DNA from: Rhizobium sophorae
GTDB lineage: Bacteria > Pseudomonadota > Alphaproteobacteria > Rhizobiales > Rhizobiaceae
DNA length: 64,000 bases
NCBI RefSeq assembly: GCF_013087515.1
Contig: NZ_JABFCN010000048.1
Coordinates: 62,001-126,000, forward strand
Direction of reading: 5' to 3'
Below, piece after piece: positions 25,279 to 34,677 of the stretch. A program made the translations under genes and the position numbers. Under the pieces are notes generated by a model that did no database searches, had not been told where the DNA came from, and was given only the letters and a program-made list of their open reading frames with translations. How positions within the stretch are numbered: the stretch's first letter is position 1; each line of letters starts with the position of its first letter.

Positions 25279-25761
25279 ATGCTGCTGGAATATTTCCAGA
25301 TGATTGACCGCGTTGAAGCGGTGGACCTGAAGAAAGGCACGCTTAAGGCGCGATCCGTCGTGCCGGCGAAGAGCCCCGTCTTCGAGGGTCATTTTCCCGG
25401 TATGCCGCTCGTTCCCGGCGTGCTCCTGATCGAGACCATGGCCCAGGCCTCCGGCATGCTGGTGCTTGCCGTCACCAATTTTGCCGCCATGCCCTTCCTG
25501 ATGACGGTCGACGGCGCCAAGATGCGCACCTTTGTCGAACCGGAAGCCGTGCTCGACATCGAGGCAGTGCTGGAGCATGACGGTTCGGGTTTCGCCGTGA
25601 CCAAGGCTAAAATCACCAGCGGCGGGAAGAAGGTCTGCGATGCGCAGCTGAAACTGCGCACCATGCCGTTTTCCGAGGTGCCGCTCGGCGATATCGTGAA
25701 GAAACGTGCCGGCGAGATCGGGCTTCTCGAAGCGATCGCGGCGCAGGGAGTGATTGGATGA
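25279..25761 (+). CDS. fabZ: 3-hydroxyacyl-ACP dehydratase, FabZ-like (VLCFA cluster)
   Basis: A 160-residue hot-dog-fold dehydratase with the FabZ active site: His38 in EGHFPGMPLVPG and Glu52 in VLLIETMAQASG. It should dehydrate 3-hydroxyacyl-AcpXL during elongation to C28. The C-terminus is longer than in housekeeping FabZ. It overlaps the next gene by 4 bases (ATGA at 25758-25761), so translation is coupled to fabF2. Confidence 0.9.
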   Translation: MLLEYFQMIDRVEAVDLKKGTLKARSVVPAKSPVFEGHFPGMPLVPGVLLIETMAQASGMLVLAVTNFAAMPFLMTVDGAKMRTFVEPEAVLDIEAVLEHDGSGFAVTKAKITSGGKKVCDAQLKLRTMPFSEVPLGDIVKKRAGEIGLLEAIAAQGVIG

Positions 25762-26963
25762 GCAAGGCTGCAAACGACGTCGTCATCTCGGGCATCGGCA
25801 TCGTCACCTGTCAGGGCGTCGGTAAGGATGCGCATATCGGGCTGCTTTCGGCCGCCAGCACGCCGAAGGCGATCGTCGAGACCGAGAAGTTCAAGCCCTA
25901 TCCGGTGCATCCACTGCCCGAGATCGACTGGTCGCAGCAGATCGCCAAGCGCGGTGATCAGCGCCAGATGGAGAACTGGCAGCGCATCGGCGTCTTCGCC
26001 GCCGGCCTTGCGCTCGATGATGCTGGTTTCAAGGATGATATCGAGGCCTGCGGCACGATGGACATGATCGTGGCGGCCGGCGGCGGCGAGCGTGATATCA
26101 ATGTCGACACACTGATCGTCGACGAGGCGCTCAAGCGCAATGACCGCGAGCTGCTGCTCAACGAGAAGCTGACGACTGAGCTGAGGCCGACGCTGTTCCT
26201 CGCCCAGCTTTCCAACCTGCTCGCCGGCAATATCTCGATTGTGCACAAGGTCACCGGCTCGTCACGCACCTTCATGGGCGAGGAAGCGGCCGGCATATCC
26301 GCCGTCGAGACCGCCTTCTACCGCATCAAATCAGGCGAATCCTCGCATGCACTGGTTGGAGGCGCCTTCGCGGCCGAACGGCCAGATATGATCCTGCTCA
26401 CCGAAGCGATCGGCGCCCATGCACGCGGCGACTGGGTGCCGCTCTGGTCGCGCAAGCCGAGCGACGGCGGCGGCATGATCACCGGTTCGGCAGGCGCCTT
26501 CCTGGTGCTCGAATCGCGCAAACACGCCGAAGCCCGCGGCGCCCATATCTATGCAGTCATCGACGCGGTCGAGGGCGATCGCGGCAACCGCAATTCCGGC
26601 AATCTCGAAGTCCGGCTGGAGCGGCTTTTGGCACCGGCTGCCGGGCTTGCCGCCGAAAGCACGGCGATCTTTTCCGGATCGACCGGCATGCACGATCTTG
26701 CCGCTCGCGAGCGGGCGGTGCTCGAACATCAATTGCCCGACGTTGCGATCCGCGGCTTCGGCGGCGTCACCGGCCATACGATCGAGACGCAGTTCACCCT
26801 GGGTCTGGCGCTTGCAGCCCTTGCCGTCGATGGCAAGGCAAAAGTTCCGCCCTTCGATGCCGCCCATGAGGCGCCGATGCGGGCAGGCGCCACTGCCGCC
26901 GTCGTGACCACGGTCGGACACCAGCGCGGCGAGGGTGTTGCCGTTCTTTCCGCAGATGCGTGA
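25758..26963 (+). CDS. fabF2: Beta-ketoacyl-ACP synthase-like protein lacking the catalytic cysteine (FabF2 of the VLCFA cluster)
   Basis: A 401-residue thiolase-fold protein of the KAS family. The active-site segment expected to read like TACASG is SSRTFMGEEAAG, with Thr171 where Cys should stand in my hand alignment. The first His motif (NAHGT in FabF1) is replaced by SGSTGMHDL, while the GHTIETQF segment keeps a His. It therefore probably cannot condense alone and may act like a chain-length factor in a dimer with FabF1, encoded 12 bases downstream. Known only as a VLCFA cluster member in rhizobia; the pairing is my inference. Confidence 0.88.
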   Translation: MSKAANDVVISGIGIVTCQGVGKDAHIGLLSAASTPKAIVETEKFKPYPVHPLPEIDWSQQIAKRGDQRQMENWQRIGVFAAGLALDDAGFKDDIEACGTMDMIVAAGGGERDINVDTLIVDEALKRNDRELLLNEKLTTELRPTLFLAQLSNLLAGNISIVHKVTGSSRTFMGEEAAGISAVETAFYRIKSGESSHALVGGAFAAERPDMILLTEAIGAHARGDWVPLWSRKPSDGGGMITGSAGAFLVLESRKHAEARGAHIYAVIDAVEGDRGNRNSGNLEVRLERLLAPAAGLAAESTAIFSGSTGMHDLAARERAVLEHQLPDVAIRGFGGVTGHTIETQFTLGLALAALAVDGKAKVPPFDAAHEAPMRAGATAAVVTTVGHQRGEGVAVLSADA

Positions 26964-26975
26964 GGAGTGAGAGAT

Positions 26976-28262
26976 ATGACAGCTTCCGCTTACAGAGATC
27001 ATCTCGGCCGTCCGATCGTGGCTGTTACCGGCATGGGCATCATCACCTCGCTTGGCCAGGGCCTCAGCGACAATTGGGCAGCGCTTTCATCAGGCACGTC
27101 GGGCATCCACGAGATCAACCGATTCCCGACCGAGGGCCTGTCGACGCGGATCGCCGGCACCGTCGATTTCATCGGCATCCCGGTGCCGAACGCCGTCGAG
27201 CGCTCCTATGCCTTCGCCCGCGAAACGACGATCGAGGCGCTTGCCGACGCCGGCCTTTCCGGCGATTTCAACGGCCCGCTGTTTCTCGCCGCCCCGCCGA
27301 TCGAACCGGAGTGGAGCGCGCGCTTCGAGCTTGCCGACCGTTCGCCGGCTTCCGACCATCCGGGGGATGCCTATGAGCGCTTCCTGACGGCGCTGCGCCA
27401 GCGTCCGGATCCGGCCTTCCATGAGGCCGCCCTGTTCGGTGCGATTTCCGAGCGCCTTGCCGACCGGTTCGGCACCCGCGGCCTGCCTGTTACGCTGTCG
27501 ACCGCCTGCGCCTCCGGTGTCACGGCGATCCAGCTCGGCATCGAGGCGATCCGCCAAGGCCGCACCGATCGCGCGCTGACGGTCGCGACCGACGGATCGC
27601 TGAGTGCCGAAGCGCTGATCCGCTTCTCGTTGCTGTCGGCCCTTTCGACACAGAACGATCCGCCGACCAAGGCATCCAAACCGTTCAGCAAGGATCGCGA
27701 CGGCTTCGTCATCGCCGAAGGTGCGGCGACACTGGTGCTGGAATCGCTGGAATCAGCAGTCGCCCGCGGCGCCAAGGTGCTCGGCATCATGAAGGGCGCC
27801 GGCGACAAGGCCGACAGCTTCCACCGCACCCGGTCGTCGCCCGACGGCGGCCCGGCAATCGCGACGATCCGCGCGGCCCTTGCCGATGCCGGCATCGACG
27901 AGAGCGGCATTGGCTACATCAATGCGCATGGCACCTCGACGCCTGAGAACGACAAGATGGAGTATGGCGCGATGTCGGCGGTGTTCGGTGATCGGCTCGT
28001 CGGCATTCCGGTTTCGTCCAACAAGTCGATGATCGGCCATACGCTGACGGCCGCGGGCGCCGTCGAGGCGGTGTTCTCGCTGCAAACGATGTTGACCGGG
28101 ACGCTGCCGCCGACCATCAACTATAACAACCCCGATCCGTCGATCGTTCTCGATGTCGTGCCGAACAAGAAGCGAGAAGCTCAGGTTTTAGCCGTGCTTT
28201 CCAACTCCTTCGGCTTCGGCGGGCAGAATGCCAGCCTTGTCATGGCGCTCGAACCGGCTTAA
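26976..28262 (+). CDS. fabF1: Beta-ketoacyl-ACP synthase (FabF1 of the VLCFA cluster), intact active site
   Basis: Condensing enzyme of about 428 residues. The triad is complete: Cys178 in STACASG, His318 in NAHGTSTPEND and His355 in NKSMIGHTLTAAG. It should extend acyl-AcpXL with malonyl units toward C28. The ATG at 26976 is preferred to an in-frame start 9 bases earlier, because GGAG lies upstream at good distance. There is an additional stretch around residues 85-150 (APPIEPEWSARFELADRSP) not usual in housekeeping FabF. Confidence 0.92.
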   Translation: MTASAYRDHLGRPIVAVTGMGIITSLGQGLSDNWAALSSGTSGIHEINRFPTEGLSTRIAGTVDFIGIPVPNAVERSYAFARETTIEALADAGLSGDFNGPLFLAAPPIEPEWSARFELADRSPASDHPGDAYERFLTALRQRPDPAFHEAALFGAISERLADRFGTRGLPVTLSTACASGVTAIQLGIEAIRQGRTDRALTVATDGSLSAEALIRFSLLSALSTQNDPPTKASKPFSKDRDGFVIAEGAATLVLESLESAVARGAKVLGIMKGAGDKADSFHRTRSSPDGGPAIATIRAALADAGIDESGIGYINAHGTSTPENDKMEYGAMSAVFGDRLVGIPVSSNKSMIGHTLTAAGAVEAVFSLQTMLTGTLPPTINYNNPDPSIVLDVVPNKKREAQVLAVLSNSFGFGGQNASLVMALEPA

Positions 28263-28318
28263 GCGGTTCGCGACAATTTCAAAACAAGAAGACCGTCTTG
28301 AAGGCGAGGGATTTTGCC

Positions 28319-29347
28319 ATGCGCGCTTTGCAACTGATCGATGACCGCAAGCTTGAGATCACCGACCTGCCGGAACCGGACGCTCCTGGTGCCGGCGAGG
28401 TGACGCTGCGCGTCAAGGCGGTGGCGCTCAACCATATCGACGTCTGGGGCTGGCGCGGCATGGCATTCGCTAAGCGCAAGATGCCGCTGGTCATCGGTGC
28501 GGAAGCTTCTGGCGTCGTCGAGGCGATCGGCCCGGGCGTCGCCAACGTGCTGCCGGGCCAGCTCGTCTCCATCTACGGCGCGCGCACCTGCGGCCTCTGC
28601 CGTCCCTGCCGCGAAGGCCGCGACAATCTTTGCGAACATGTCTCCGGCGTGCACGGCTTCCATCTCGACGGCTTCGCGCAGGAGAAGGTCAACCTGCCGG
28701 CGCGCCTGCTGGTGCCGGCTCCTCCCGGCGTCGACGCGATCGGCGCGGCGCTTGCTCCGGTCACTTTCGGCACGGTCGAGCACATGCTGTTCGACAATGC
28801 CAAGCTTGAGCCGGGCGAGACGATCCTCGTCCATGCCGGCGGCTCCGGCATCGGCACGGCGGCGATCCAGCTCGCCAAGAAGATCGGCTGCACCGTCATC
28901 ACTACGGTCGGTTCGGACGACAAGATCGAAAAGGCCAAGGCGCTCGGCGCCGATCACGTCATCAACTACCGCACCGACCGTTTCGAAGGCGTGGTGCGCA
29001 AGCTCACCAAGAAGAAGGGCGTCGACGTCGTCTTCGAACATGTCGGCAAGGACACCTGGGCAGGCTCGATGCTCTGCATGAAGCGCGGCGGGCGCCTCGT
29101 CACCTGCGGCTCGACCTCGGGTGTTTCCACCGAGATGAACCTGATGATGCTGTTCCAGCAGCAGCTGAAGCTCTTCGGCTCCTTCGGCTGCCGCATGGAG
29201 AACATGGCGGATGCGATGCAGAAGATGGGTCGCGGGCTCGTCCATCCCGTCATCGATACCGAGGTCAGCTTCAGCGATATCGACCGGGCGCTGGAGCGGA
29301 TGGAATCGCGCCAGATCTTCGGCAAGATCATCCTGAAGATGGATTGA
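28319..29347 (+). CDS. Zinc-type alcohol dehydrogenase family protein of the VLCFA cluster
   Basis: Medium-chain dehydrogenase/reductase of 342 residues with a structural-zinc lobe (CGLCRPCREGRDNLC), the Rossmann motif HAGGSGIGTAAIQLAKKIG and HVGKDTW. In rhizobial VLCFA clusters this gene sits between fabF1 and lpxXL; it has been suggested to act as enoyl-ACP reductase or in chain modification, not proven. ATG 28319 has GAGGG upstream; a TTG at 28298 would add seven residues. The next gene starts 4 bases after its stop. Confidence 0.88.
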   Translation: MRALQLIDDRKLEITDLPEPDAPGAGEVTLRVKAVALNHIDVWGWRGMAFAKRKMPLVIGAEASGVVEAIGPGVANVLPGQLVSIYGARTCGLCRPCREGRDNLCEHVSGVHGFHLDGFAQEKVNLPARLLVPAPPGVDAIGAALAPVTFGTVEHMLFDNAKLEPGETILVHAGGSGIGTAAIQLAKKIGCTVITTVGSDDKIEKAKALGADHVINYRTDRFEGVVRKLTKKKGVDVVFEHVGKDTWAGSMLCMKRGGRLVTCGSTSGVSTEMNLMMLFQQQLKLFGSFGCRMENMADAMQKMGRGLVHPVIDTEVSFSDIDRALERMESRQIFGKIILKMD

Positions 29348-29351
29348 CCGC

Positions 29352-30293
29352 GTGAAGCTCTTCATCACCCGGATCGTTCTGGCGCTGAGGAATTTCCAGC
29401 AATGGCTGGTGGCTCAGGTGATGTTCGGCTTCCTGAATTTCCTGAAGCTGTTTCCGGCCGATGGCGCGATCCGCTTTGCCGACAGGACGATGCGCCGTCT
29501 CGGCCGGCTAACCAGCCGCCATAGACTGATGCTGACCAATCTGCGCAATGCCTTCCCTGAGAAGAGCGAGGCCGAGATCGAGGAGATCGCGCTCGCTAGC
29601 TGGGGCAATATGGGCCGGCTTGCGGCCGAATACGTCTTCCTCGATCAGCTGTTCGACTATGATCCCGATAAGTCGGAGCCGGGCAGGGTGGAGGTGTCGG
29701 GCGTCCCGATCTTCCTCGACCTGCGGGACAATCCGCGCCCCTTCATCGTCTTTACCGGCCATACCGCCAATTTCGAGCTGCTGCCGGTGGCGGGTGCCGC
29801 CTTCGGGCTCAACGTCACCGTGCTTTTTCGGCCGCCGAATAATCCTTATGTCGCCAAGAAGGTGTTCGACTTCCGGAGCGCCCGCATGGGCAAGCTGGTG
29901 CCCTCGCATGCCGGCTCCTCCTTCGCGCTCGCCCGTCAGCTGGAAGCAGGCCAGGGCGTGGGCGTGCTGGTCGACCAGAAATTCCGCAAGGGGCTGAAGG
30001 GCACCTTCTTTGGTCGCGACGTCAAGACCAATCCGCTGCTGCCGAAGCTGGTGCGCCAGTTCGACTGCGAAGTCTATCCGGCGCGCTGCATCCGACTGCC
30101 CGGAAATCGCTACCGGCTGGAAATCGAGCCGCGGCTGAAGATGCCCCGCGACGCCAAGGGCAATCTCGACCTGCCGGCCGCCGCCCAGTTGCTCAACGAC
30201 AAGGTGGAAAGCTGGGTGCGGGAATACCCGGAACAATGGCTCTGGTATCACGACCGCTGGCAGATCAAGCAGACGCGCCTTAGAACAGGATGA
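29352..30293 (+). CDS. lpxXL: LpxXL, lipid A VLCFA acyltransferase (HtrB/LpxL family)
   Basis: Inner-membrane acyltransferase of 313 residues that transfers the C28 chain from AcpXL to the lipid A precursor. It has an N-terminal hydrophobic segment (QVMFGFLNFLKLFPADG), the HX4E motif FTGHTANFELLPVAG, VLFRPPNNPYV, and VLVDQKFRKGLKGTFFGR. Translation starts at GTG 29352. It is the last gene of the cluster. Confidence 0.94.
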   Translation: MKLFITRIVLALRNFQQWLVAQVMFGFLNFLKLFPADGAIRFADRTMRRLGRLTSRHRLMLTNLRNAFPEKSEAEIEEIALASWGNMGRLAAEYVFLDQLFDYDPDKSEPGRVEVSGVPIFLDLRDNPRPFIVFTGHTANFELLPVAGAAFGLNVTVLFRPPNNPYVAKKVFDFRSARMGKLVPSHAGSSFALARQLEAGQGVGVLVDQKFRKGLKGTFFGRDVKTNPLLPKLVRQFDCEVYPARCIRLPGNRYRLEIEPRLKMPRDAKGNLDLPAAAQLLNDKVESWVREYPEQWLWYHDRWQIKQTRLRTG

Positions 30294-30470
30294 TTTTAGG
30301 CCGGGATGATGCCGCTCACATTTTTCGTCATCGTACTCAAAAAAAGGTCCACCCCCATTTATCAGCGGTGAAAAGCGGCAGGGGCTCTCGGATTGAAACT
30401 GAGGGCACTTCATGTTACCCGTCACCACCAAGACGCGAATAATGTCTACCGGAAGGCGCATTTTTGGGAA

Positions 30471-31244
30471 ATGCAGCCATGTGAGGTTTCGGACTCGTCT
30501 CTTGGGACAATGGGAGTGGGAGGCGTCTTGCTGGAGCTTTTTCGGGCTTTTTCTTTGCGTTGCGTGCAAATCGAGGAAGCCATACGCCTGGGCGACGACC
30601 AGCGCGTCACGGCGCTTGACCGCCATGTCGAGCCGCTGGTCGAGGCAATTCTCGCCTGCCGGGCAGCCAATCTGCTCGAAGTCTACATGCAATTGCAGTT
30701 CGTGAGCCACCTGATCAGCCAGGATGCCGACGACAGCGCCAGCGTCACGGAGCACACGTCGGTGCTTTCCTATCTGCTCGACCGCTATTTCGGGGCGCAT
30801 GGGCCGGACTGGCGCGTACCTTTGCCGCAGGATGTGCGCATCGAGCCACCGCCGGCCTATGTGCCTGATACCGACAATGGCCAGTTCCTCAACGCGGCAA
30901 TCCTTGAAAGCCTGCCGGATCGTGTGGCGGTTCTGACAAGGGACTATCGCTACCTCTATTCCAATCCAGCCAACAGCGCCCATCTCAACAGGAAGCCGAT
31001 GGAGCTCATCGGCCGCCACCTTTCCCAATTCATCGGCGAGGAGCGGTTTGCCGAATGCGCCAAGCATAAGCTCGACGCCTGTTTTGCCGGCGAGCAGATC
31101 GACTACACCTATGAGCGCCCGGCCGGCAGCGGCGGATCGCGGCGGGTGCGCTGTCGCATGTCGCCGCTGCGCGATGCGGGCGGTACGGTGATCGGCGCCC
31201 TGCTCCTCATGGAAGATCTCGATCGGCAGTCGCAAGCTGCCTGA
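30471..31244 (+). CDS. PAS-domain protein, possible sensor or adaptor
   Basis: A protein of about 257 residues if ATG 30471 is used; ATG 30510 or an upstream TTG are alternatives. The N-terminal half is helical (LLELFRAFSLRCVQIEEAIRL), and the C-terminal half is a PAS fold: ILESLPDRVAVLTRDYRYLYSNPANSAHLN, then IGRHLSQFIGEERF and SRRVRCRMSPLRDAGG. No kinase, cyclase or DNA-binding domain follows, so it may be a stand-alone sensor that acts on a partner. A RIME-like repeat lies immediately downstream. Confidence 0.75.
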   Translation: MQPCEVSDSSLGTMGVGGVLLELFRAFSLRCVQIEEAIRLGDDQRVTALDRHVEPLVEAILACRAANLLEVYMQLQFVSHLISQDADDSASVTEHTSVLSYLLDRYFGAHGPDWRVPLPQDVRIEPPPAYVPDTDNGQFLNAAILESLPDRVAVLTRDYRYLYSNPANSAHLNRKPMELIGRHLSQFIGEERFAECAKHKLDACFAGEQIDYTYERPAGSGGSRRVRCRMSPLRDAGGTVIGALLLMEDLDRQSQAA

Positions 31245-31271
31245 TCAATCGGCTGCCTTGGGTAGTCTGGC

Positions 31272-31376
31272 TAGAGCGGTTCAGCTTTTCATGGAAACGC
31301 AGAACCACTCTAAGTTTTTGTTTTTACGCAATTGCGTACGGAAAACAGCTTCACACTTTTCCTGGAATTGCTCTAA
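31272..31376. repeat. Rhizobial dispersed repeat (RIME2-like) of about 105 bp
   Basis: It begins TAGAGCGGTTCAGCTTTTCA, contains GAACCACTCTA complementary to its start, then GACGGAAAACAGCTT-type sequence, and ends TTTTCCTGGAATTGCTCTAA. I recognise this as a recurrent intergenic element of Rhizobium and relatives. It overlaps the last codons of the VOC gene. Confidence 0.7.
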
Positions 31377-31732
31377 GCAGCCGCCCAGACGGCGAGCTCG
31401 TAACCGTCGCGGTCGAGGAAGTGGAAGCGGCGGCCGCCGGGAAAATCGGTGATCGGCCGGCAGATCGTGCCGCCGGCTCTTTCGACTGAGGTCAGCACTT
31501 CTTCCAGATCATTGGCATAGACGACGACCAGCGGGCCGCCCGGCCGCACCGGTCCGAAATCGGTAAAGCCGCCCTTCAGCCGGCCATCGTCGAATTCGCA
31601 ATAATTGGGGCCGTAATCGGTGAAGCGCCAGCCGAAGGCCGAGCCGTAAAAGGCTTTGGCGGCAGCGATGTCGGCGACGTTGAATTCGACATAGTCGATG
31701 CGGCGGTCGTTGTTTTCTGTCTTCTCGGCCAT
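31373..31732 (-). CDS. Glyoxalase/bleomycin-resistance (VOC) superfamily protein
   Basis: A 119-residue single VOC domain: IDYVEFNVADIAAAKAFYGS, FGWRFTDYGPNYCEF, then PLVVVYANDLEEVLTSVERAGG and RRFHFLDRDGYELAVW. These proteins are metal-dependent lyases, dioxygenases or binding proteins; no substrate is evident. Its start abuts the stop of the upstream SRPBCC gene, so the pair is an operon. Confidence 0.85.
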   Translation of the reverse strand: MAEKTENNDRRIDYVEFNVADIAAAKAFYGSAFGWRFTDYGPNYCEFDDGRLKGGFTDFGPVRPGGPLVVVYANDLEEVLTSVERAGGTICRPITDFPGGRRFHFLDRDGYELAVWAAA

Positions 31733-32131
31733 CTATCTCTCCATCAGGGCTTTCAGCATGGCGAGATCCTTCTCGACATGGGCGGCATCGGCGGAAAACT
31801 GCGCGTCAGTCATGCCGGGGAGACGCAGCAGCGTGAACATGACCTCGCAGCCATCGCCGTTCGGAACGATGCGCAGAGCATTATAGACCCTGAGGCCGGA
31901 TTCGATCGTCACCGTATGGTCGATCACGCCGAATTCATTGGCAGGCACGAAGCTCACCCTGATTTTTCCGAGAGCGCCATCGGCGATCCAGTCGGCACCA
32001 TCAGGATCGAGCCCGGTCGCAAGGCCGGAGGCCCAGAGCGGCATGTTCTCCGGCTTGCCGGCGAATTCATAGACGTCGCGCCAATCGCGCTCGATCGACC
32101 GGTGGATTATTTTCGCGGGCATTGTGGTCAT
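31733..32131 (-). CDS. SRPBCC (polyketide cyclase/START-like) family protein
   Basis: A 132-residue helix-grip protein: IIHRSIERDWRDVYEFAGKPENMPLW, DGALGKIRVSFVPANEFGVIDHTV, RIVPNGDGCEVMFTLLRLPGMTD. The family binds hydrophobic ligands or acts in detoxification. It is followed directly by the VOC gene, and an AraC regulator lies upstream on the same strand, which may control both. Confidence 0.78.
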   Translation of the reverse strand: MTTMPAKIIHRSIERDWRDVYEFAGKPENMPLWASGLATGLDPDGADWIADGALGKIRVSFVPANEFGVIDHTVTIESGLRVYNALRIVPNGDGCEVMFTLLRLPGMTDAQFSADAAHVEKDLAMLKALMER

Positions 32132-32201
32132 GGCTTGCAGGTCCCTGTCATTTGGTTTCGTCAGAGTAACAAACCGGCCGGCAGCGTCTTGAACAAAACG
32201 G

Positions 32202-32993
32202 TCAGCCGGCTCTTTTCCGCATGCCGAGCTGGTCGAGAATGACGGCGGGCGTCAGCGTCGAAAGCTCGCCGACCTCCCGCGTCATATGGGGCTGGTCGGC
32301 AAAGCCCGCTTCGAGCGCAAGGTCGGCAAGCGGCATCGTGCCCGACTTGCGGCAGAGGTCGAGGAAACGCTGGAACCGGCGGATCCGTTCCAGCGTCTTT
32401 ACGCCGTAGCCGAAATGATGGTGGCAGCGACGGCGCAGTTGCCTTTCGCTCATGCCGCGCCGGTCGAGCAGGCCGGATGCCGGGCGACCGCCGTCGGCGG
32501 CGGCAAAGATCATGGCGGCGTCGCGGGCGGGCTCCTCTGCATCGCGCGCAGTCCCTTCGAGCAGGCGGCCAAACAGCGCCATCGCGGCCGAGGGGTCGGG
32601 ACAATCCGCAAGCCGCGCTTCGAATTCGGCCGTGTCCTTCCGGCCGATGTCAGCAAGAGGCACCGAGCAGCCGACCAGTGCCGAGAGCGGCGTCTTCAGC
32701 CAGGGTGCTGCAGCGCCGGGCGCAAAACGTGCGCCGATGACTGTCGCGCCCGGCCGGATGACGGGAAAGGCCGCCGTCCTGTCGGGGCCGGCGACGACCA
32801 GCCGGCCGTCGATCCAGAGGAGATCGCAATAGCCGTCCGGCACGATCGCCACCATTGCCGGCGGTCCGTCATTGAGCGCGTGCGACCAGAGGCGACTGAA
32901 ATGGCGTCGCAGCGTCGGCGGCGGTGCATATTCGCGGTAGCGGCCGGCGCAGGCCGCCAGGAGAGCCGTTTCTTTTCGTTTTCCCGATGCCAA
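32202..32993 (-). CDS. AraC-family transcriptional regulator
   Basis: Regulator of about 263 residues with the AraC DNA-binding domain at the C-terminus (MSERQLRRRCHHHFGYGVKTLERIRRFQRFL, LADLALEAGFADQPHMTREV) and an N-terminal sensing domain (VPDGYCDLLWIDGRLVVAGPD). The frame runs open far into the antisense of gnd, so the start was placed at TTG 32993, which has GGGAG 8 bases ahead and begins just before the conserved region. It is divergent from gnd and upstream of the SRPBCC-VOC pair. Confidence 0.82.
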   Translation of the reverse strand: MASGKRKETALLAACAGRYREYAPPPTLRRHFSRLWSHALNDGPPAMVAIVPDGYCDLLWIDGRLVVAGPDRTAAFPVIRPGATVIGARFAPGAAAPWLKTPLSALVGCSVPLADIGRKDTAEFEARLADCPDPSAAMALFGRLLEGTARDAEEPARDAAMIFAAADGGRPASGLLDRRGMSERQLRRRCHHHFGYGVKTLERIRRFQRFLDLCRKSGTMPLADLALEAGFADQPHMTREVGELSTLTPAVILDQLGMRKRAG

Positions 32994-33224
32994 TGCGATA
33001 TCTCCCGAGGCACTGATTATAACATGAGATAGGGTATTACAGGCGGGACGCGCGAAAAACTTGCGGCTTCGGATTAAAGCGGCAGCTGGTGGGTTGTCGG
33101 ACAAGCGGGATATTGCAAGCCTCATTTCATTGGTTTTTGCGAACCGATTAGACCCTTGCGAGACTTGCCGTTTGACCGAGACAGTGCCACAACACCGGTC
33201 CAAATGACACATCGGAGGTTTGTC

Positions 33225-34655
33225 GTGGAAAAGGCAGAAATCGGACTTATCGGCCTTGCGGTCATGGGCTCCAACCTGGCGCTCAACATCGCGGAGAAAG
33301 GCAATAAAATCGCGGTCTTCAACCGCACGCCGGAGAAAACCGACGAATTCTACGAAAGCGCCGGCGATCTGAAGAAGCAGATCATTCCCTGCAAGACCAT
33401 CGAGGAATTCGTCGACGCGATCCGGCCGCCGCGTCCGATCATCATCATGATCAAGGCGGGCGATCCTGTCGACCAGCAGATGGAGCTGCTGCGCCCGCAT
33501 CTCTCCAAGGGCGACATCATGATCGATGCCGGCAACGCCAATTTCCGCGACACCGTCGCCCGCTTCGATCGGCTGAAGAATACCGATCTGACCTTCATCG
33601 GCATGGGTGTTTCCGGCGGCGAAGAAGGTGCGCGCCACGGCCCGTCGATCATGGTCGGCGGCACCGAAGAGTCCTGGAAGCGCGTCGAGAAGGTGCTGAC
33701 CTCGATTGCCGCCCGTTACAATGACGAGCCCTGCGTCGCCTGGCTCGGCAATGACGGCGCCGGCCATTTCGTCAAGACCATCCATAACGGAATCGAATAT
33801 GCCGACATGCAAATGATCGCCGAAATCTACGGCATCCTGCGCGACGGCCTCGGCAAGAGTGCCTCCGATATCTCCGGCATCTTCGGCGAATGGAACAAGG
33901 GCCGGCTGAACTCCTACCTGATCGAAATCTCCGAGAAGGTGCTTGCCGCCACCGATCCGGTTTCCGGCGGGCCGATGGTCGATATGATTCTCGACAAGGC
34001 CGGCCAGAAGGGAACCGGCAAGTGGTCGGCGATCGAGGCGCAGAACATGGGCATTCCGGCAACGGCGATCGAAGCCGCCGTCGCCGCCCGCAGCCTCTCT
34101 TCGATGAAGTCGCAGCGTGAGGCCGCCGAGAAGATCTTCGGAACGCAGGCCGTGTCCTTCCCGATCGCTTACGGCCCCGAGCTCAACAAGGATCTGGAGC
34201 TGGCGCTTTTCGCTGCCAAGATCGGCGCCTATGCGCAGGGCTTCGCGGTGATGGCGGAAGCATCGCGCGAGTTCAACTGGTCGCTGCCGATGCCGACGAT
34301 TGCCAGGATCTGGCGCGCCGGCTGCATCATCCGCTCGCAGTTCCTCGACGAGATCACCTCGGCCTTCACCAAGGCGCCTGACGCTGCCAACCTGATCGTC
34401 ACGCCTGCTTTCTCCGACATGGTCAAGGAATCGATCCCGGCACTGCGCCGTGTCGTCGGTGCCGCGATTGCCGCCGGCCTGCCGGTTCCGGCGCTGACCT
34501 CGGCGCTCACCTATTTCGACGCCTATCGCCAGGGCAGGGGAACGGCAAACCTCATCCAGGCGCAGCGGGATTTCTTCGGCGCCCACGGCTTCGACCGCCT
34601 TGATGGTAAGGATTTCCACCACGGCCCCTGGGGCAGCGGTGCCTCGACCTTCTGA
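33225..34655 (+). CDS. gnd: 6-phosphogluconate dehydrogenase (decarboxylating)
   Basis: Oxidises 6-phosphogluconate to ribulose 5-phosphate and CO2 with NADP. It has 476 residues from GTG 33225, with GGAGG six bases ahead; an ATG at 33204 is a weaker option. Motifs are GLAVMGSNLALNIAEKG near the N-terminus, NRTPEKTDEF, VSGGEEGARHGPSIMVGG, GNDGAGHFVKTIHNGIEYADMQ and a C-terminal RAGCIIRS. A clear terminator follows at 34678-34703, so it is probably monocistronic. Confidence 0.96.
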   Translation: MEKAEIGLIGLAVMGSNLALNIAEKGNKIAVFNRTPEKTDEFYESAGDLKKQIIPCKTIEEFVDAIRPPRPIIIMIKAGDPVDQQMELLRPHLSKGDIMIDAGNANFRDTVARFDRLKNTDLTFIGMGVSGGEEGARHGPSIMVGGTEESWKRVEKVLTSIAARYNDEPCVAWLGNDGAGHFVKTIHNGIEYADMQMIAEIYGILRDGLGKSASDISGIFGEWNKGRLNSYLIEISEKVLAATDPVSGGPMVDMILDKAGQKGTGKWSAIEAQNMGIPATAIEAAVAARSLSSMKSQREAAEKIFGTQAVSFPIAYGPELNKDLELALFAAKIGAYAQGFAVMAEASREFNWSLPMPTIARIWRAGCIIRSQFLDEITSAFTKAPDAANLIVTPAFSDMVKESIPALRRVVGAAIAAGLPVPALTSALTYFDAYRQGRGTANLIQAQRDFFGAHGFDRLDGKDFHHGPWGSGASTF

Positions 34656-34677
34656 GGTGTACCGATTGTCAAGGAGA

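Noticed and set aside
29508..31235. 575-residue minus-strand frame across lpxXL and the PAS gene
   Set aside because: It spans two real plus-strand genes and the gap between them and has shadow-type composition.
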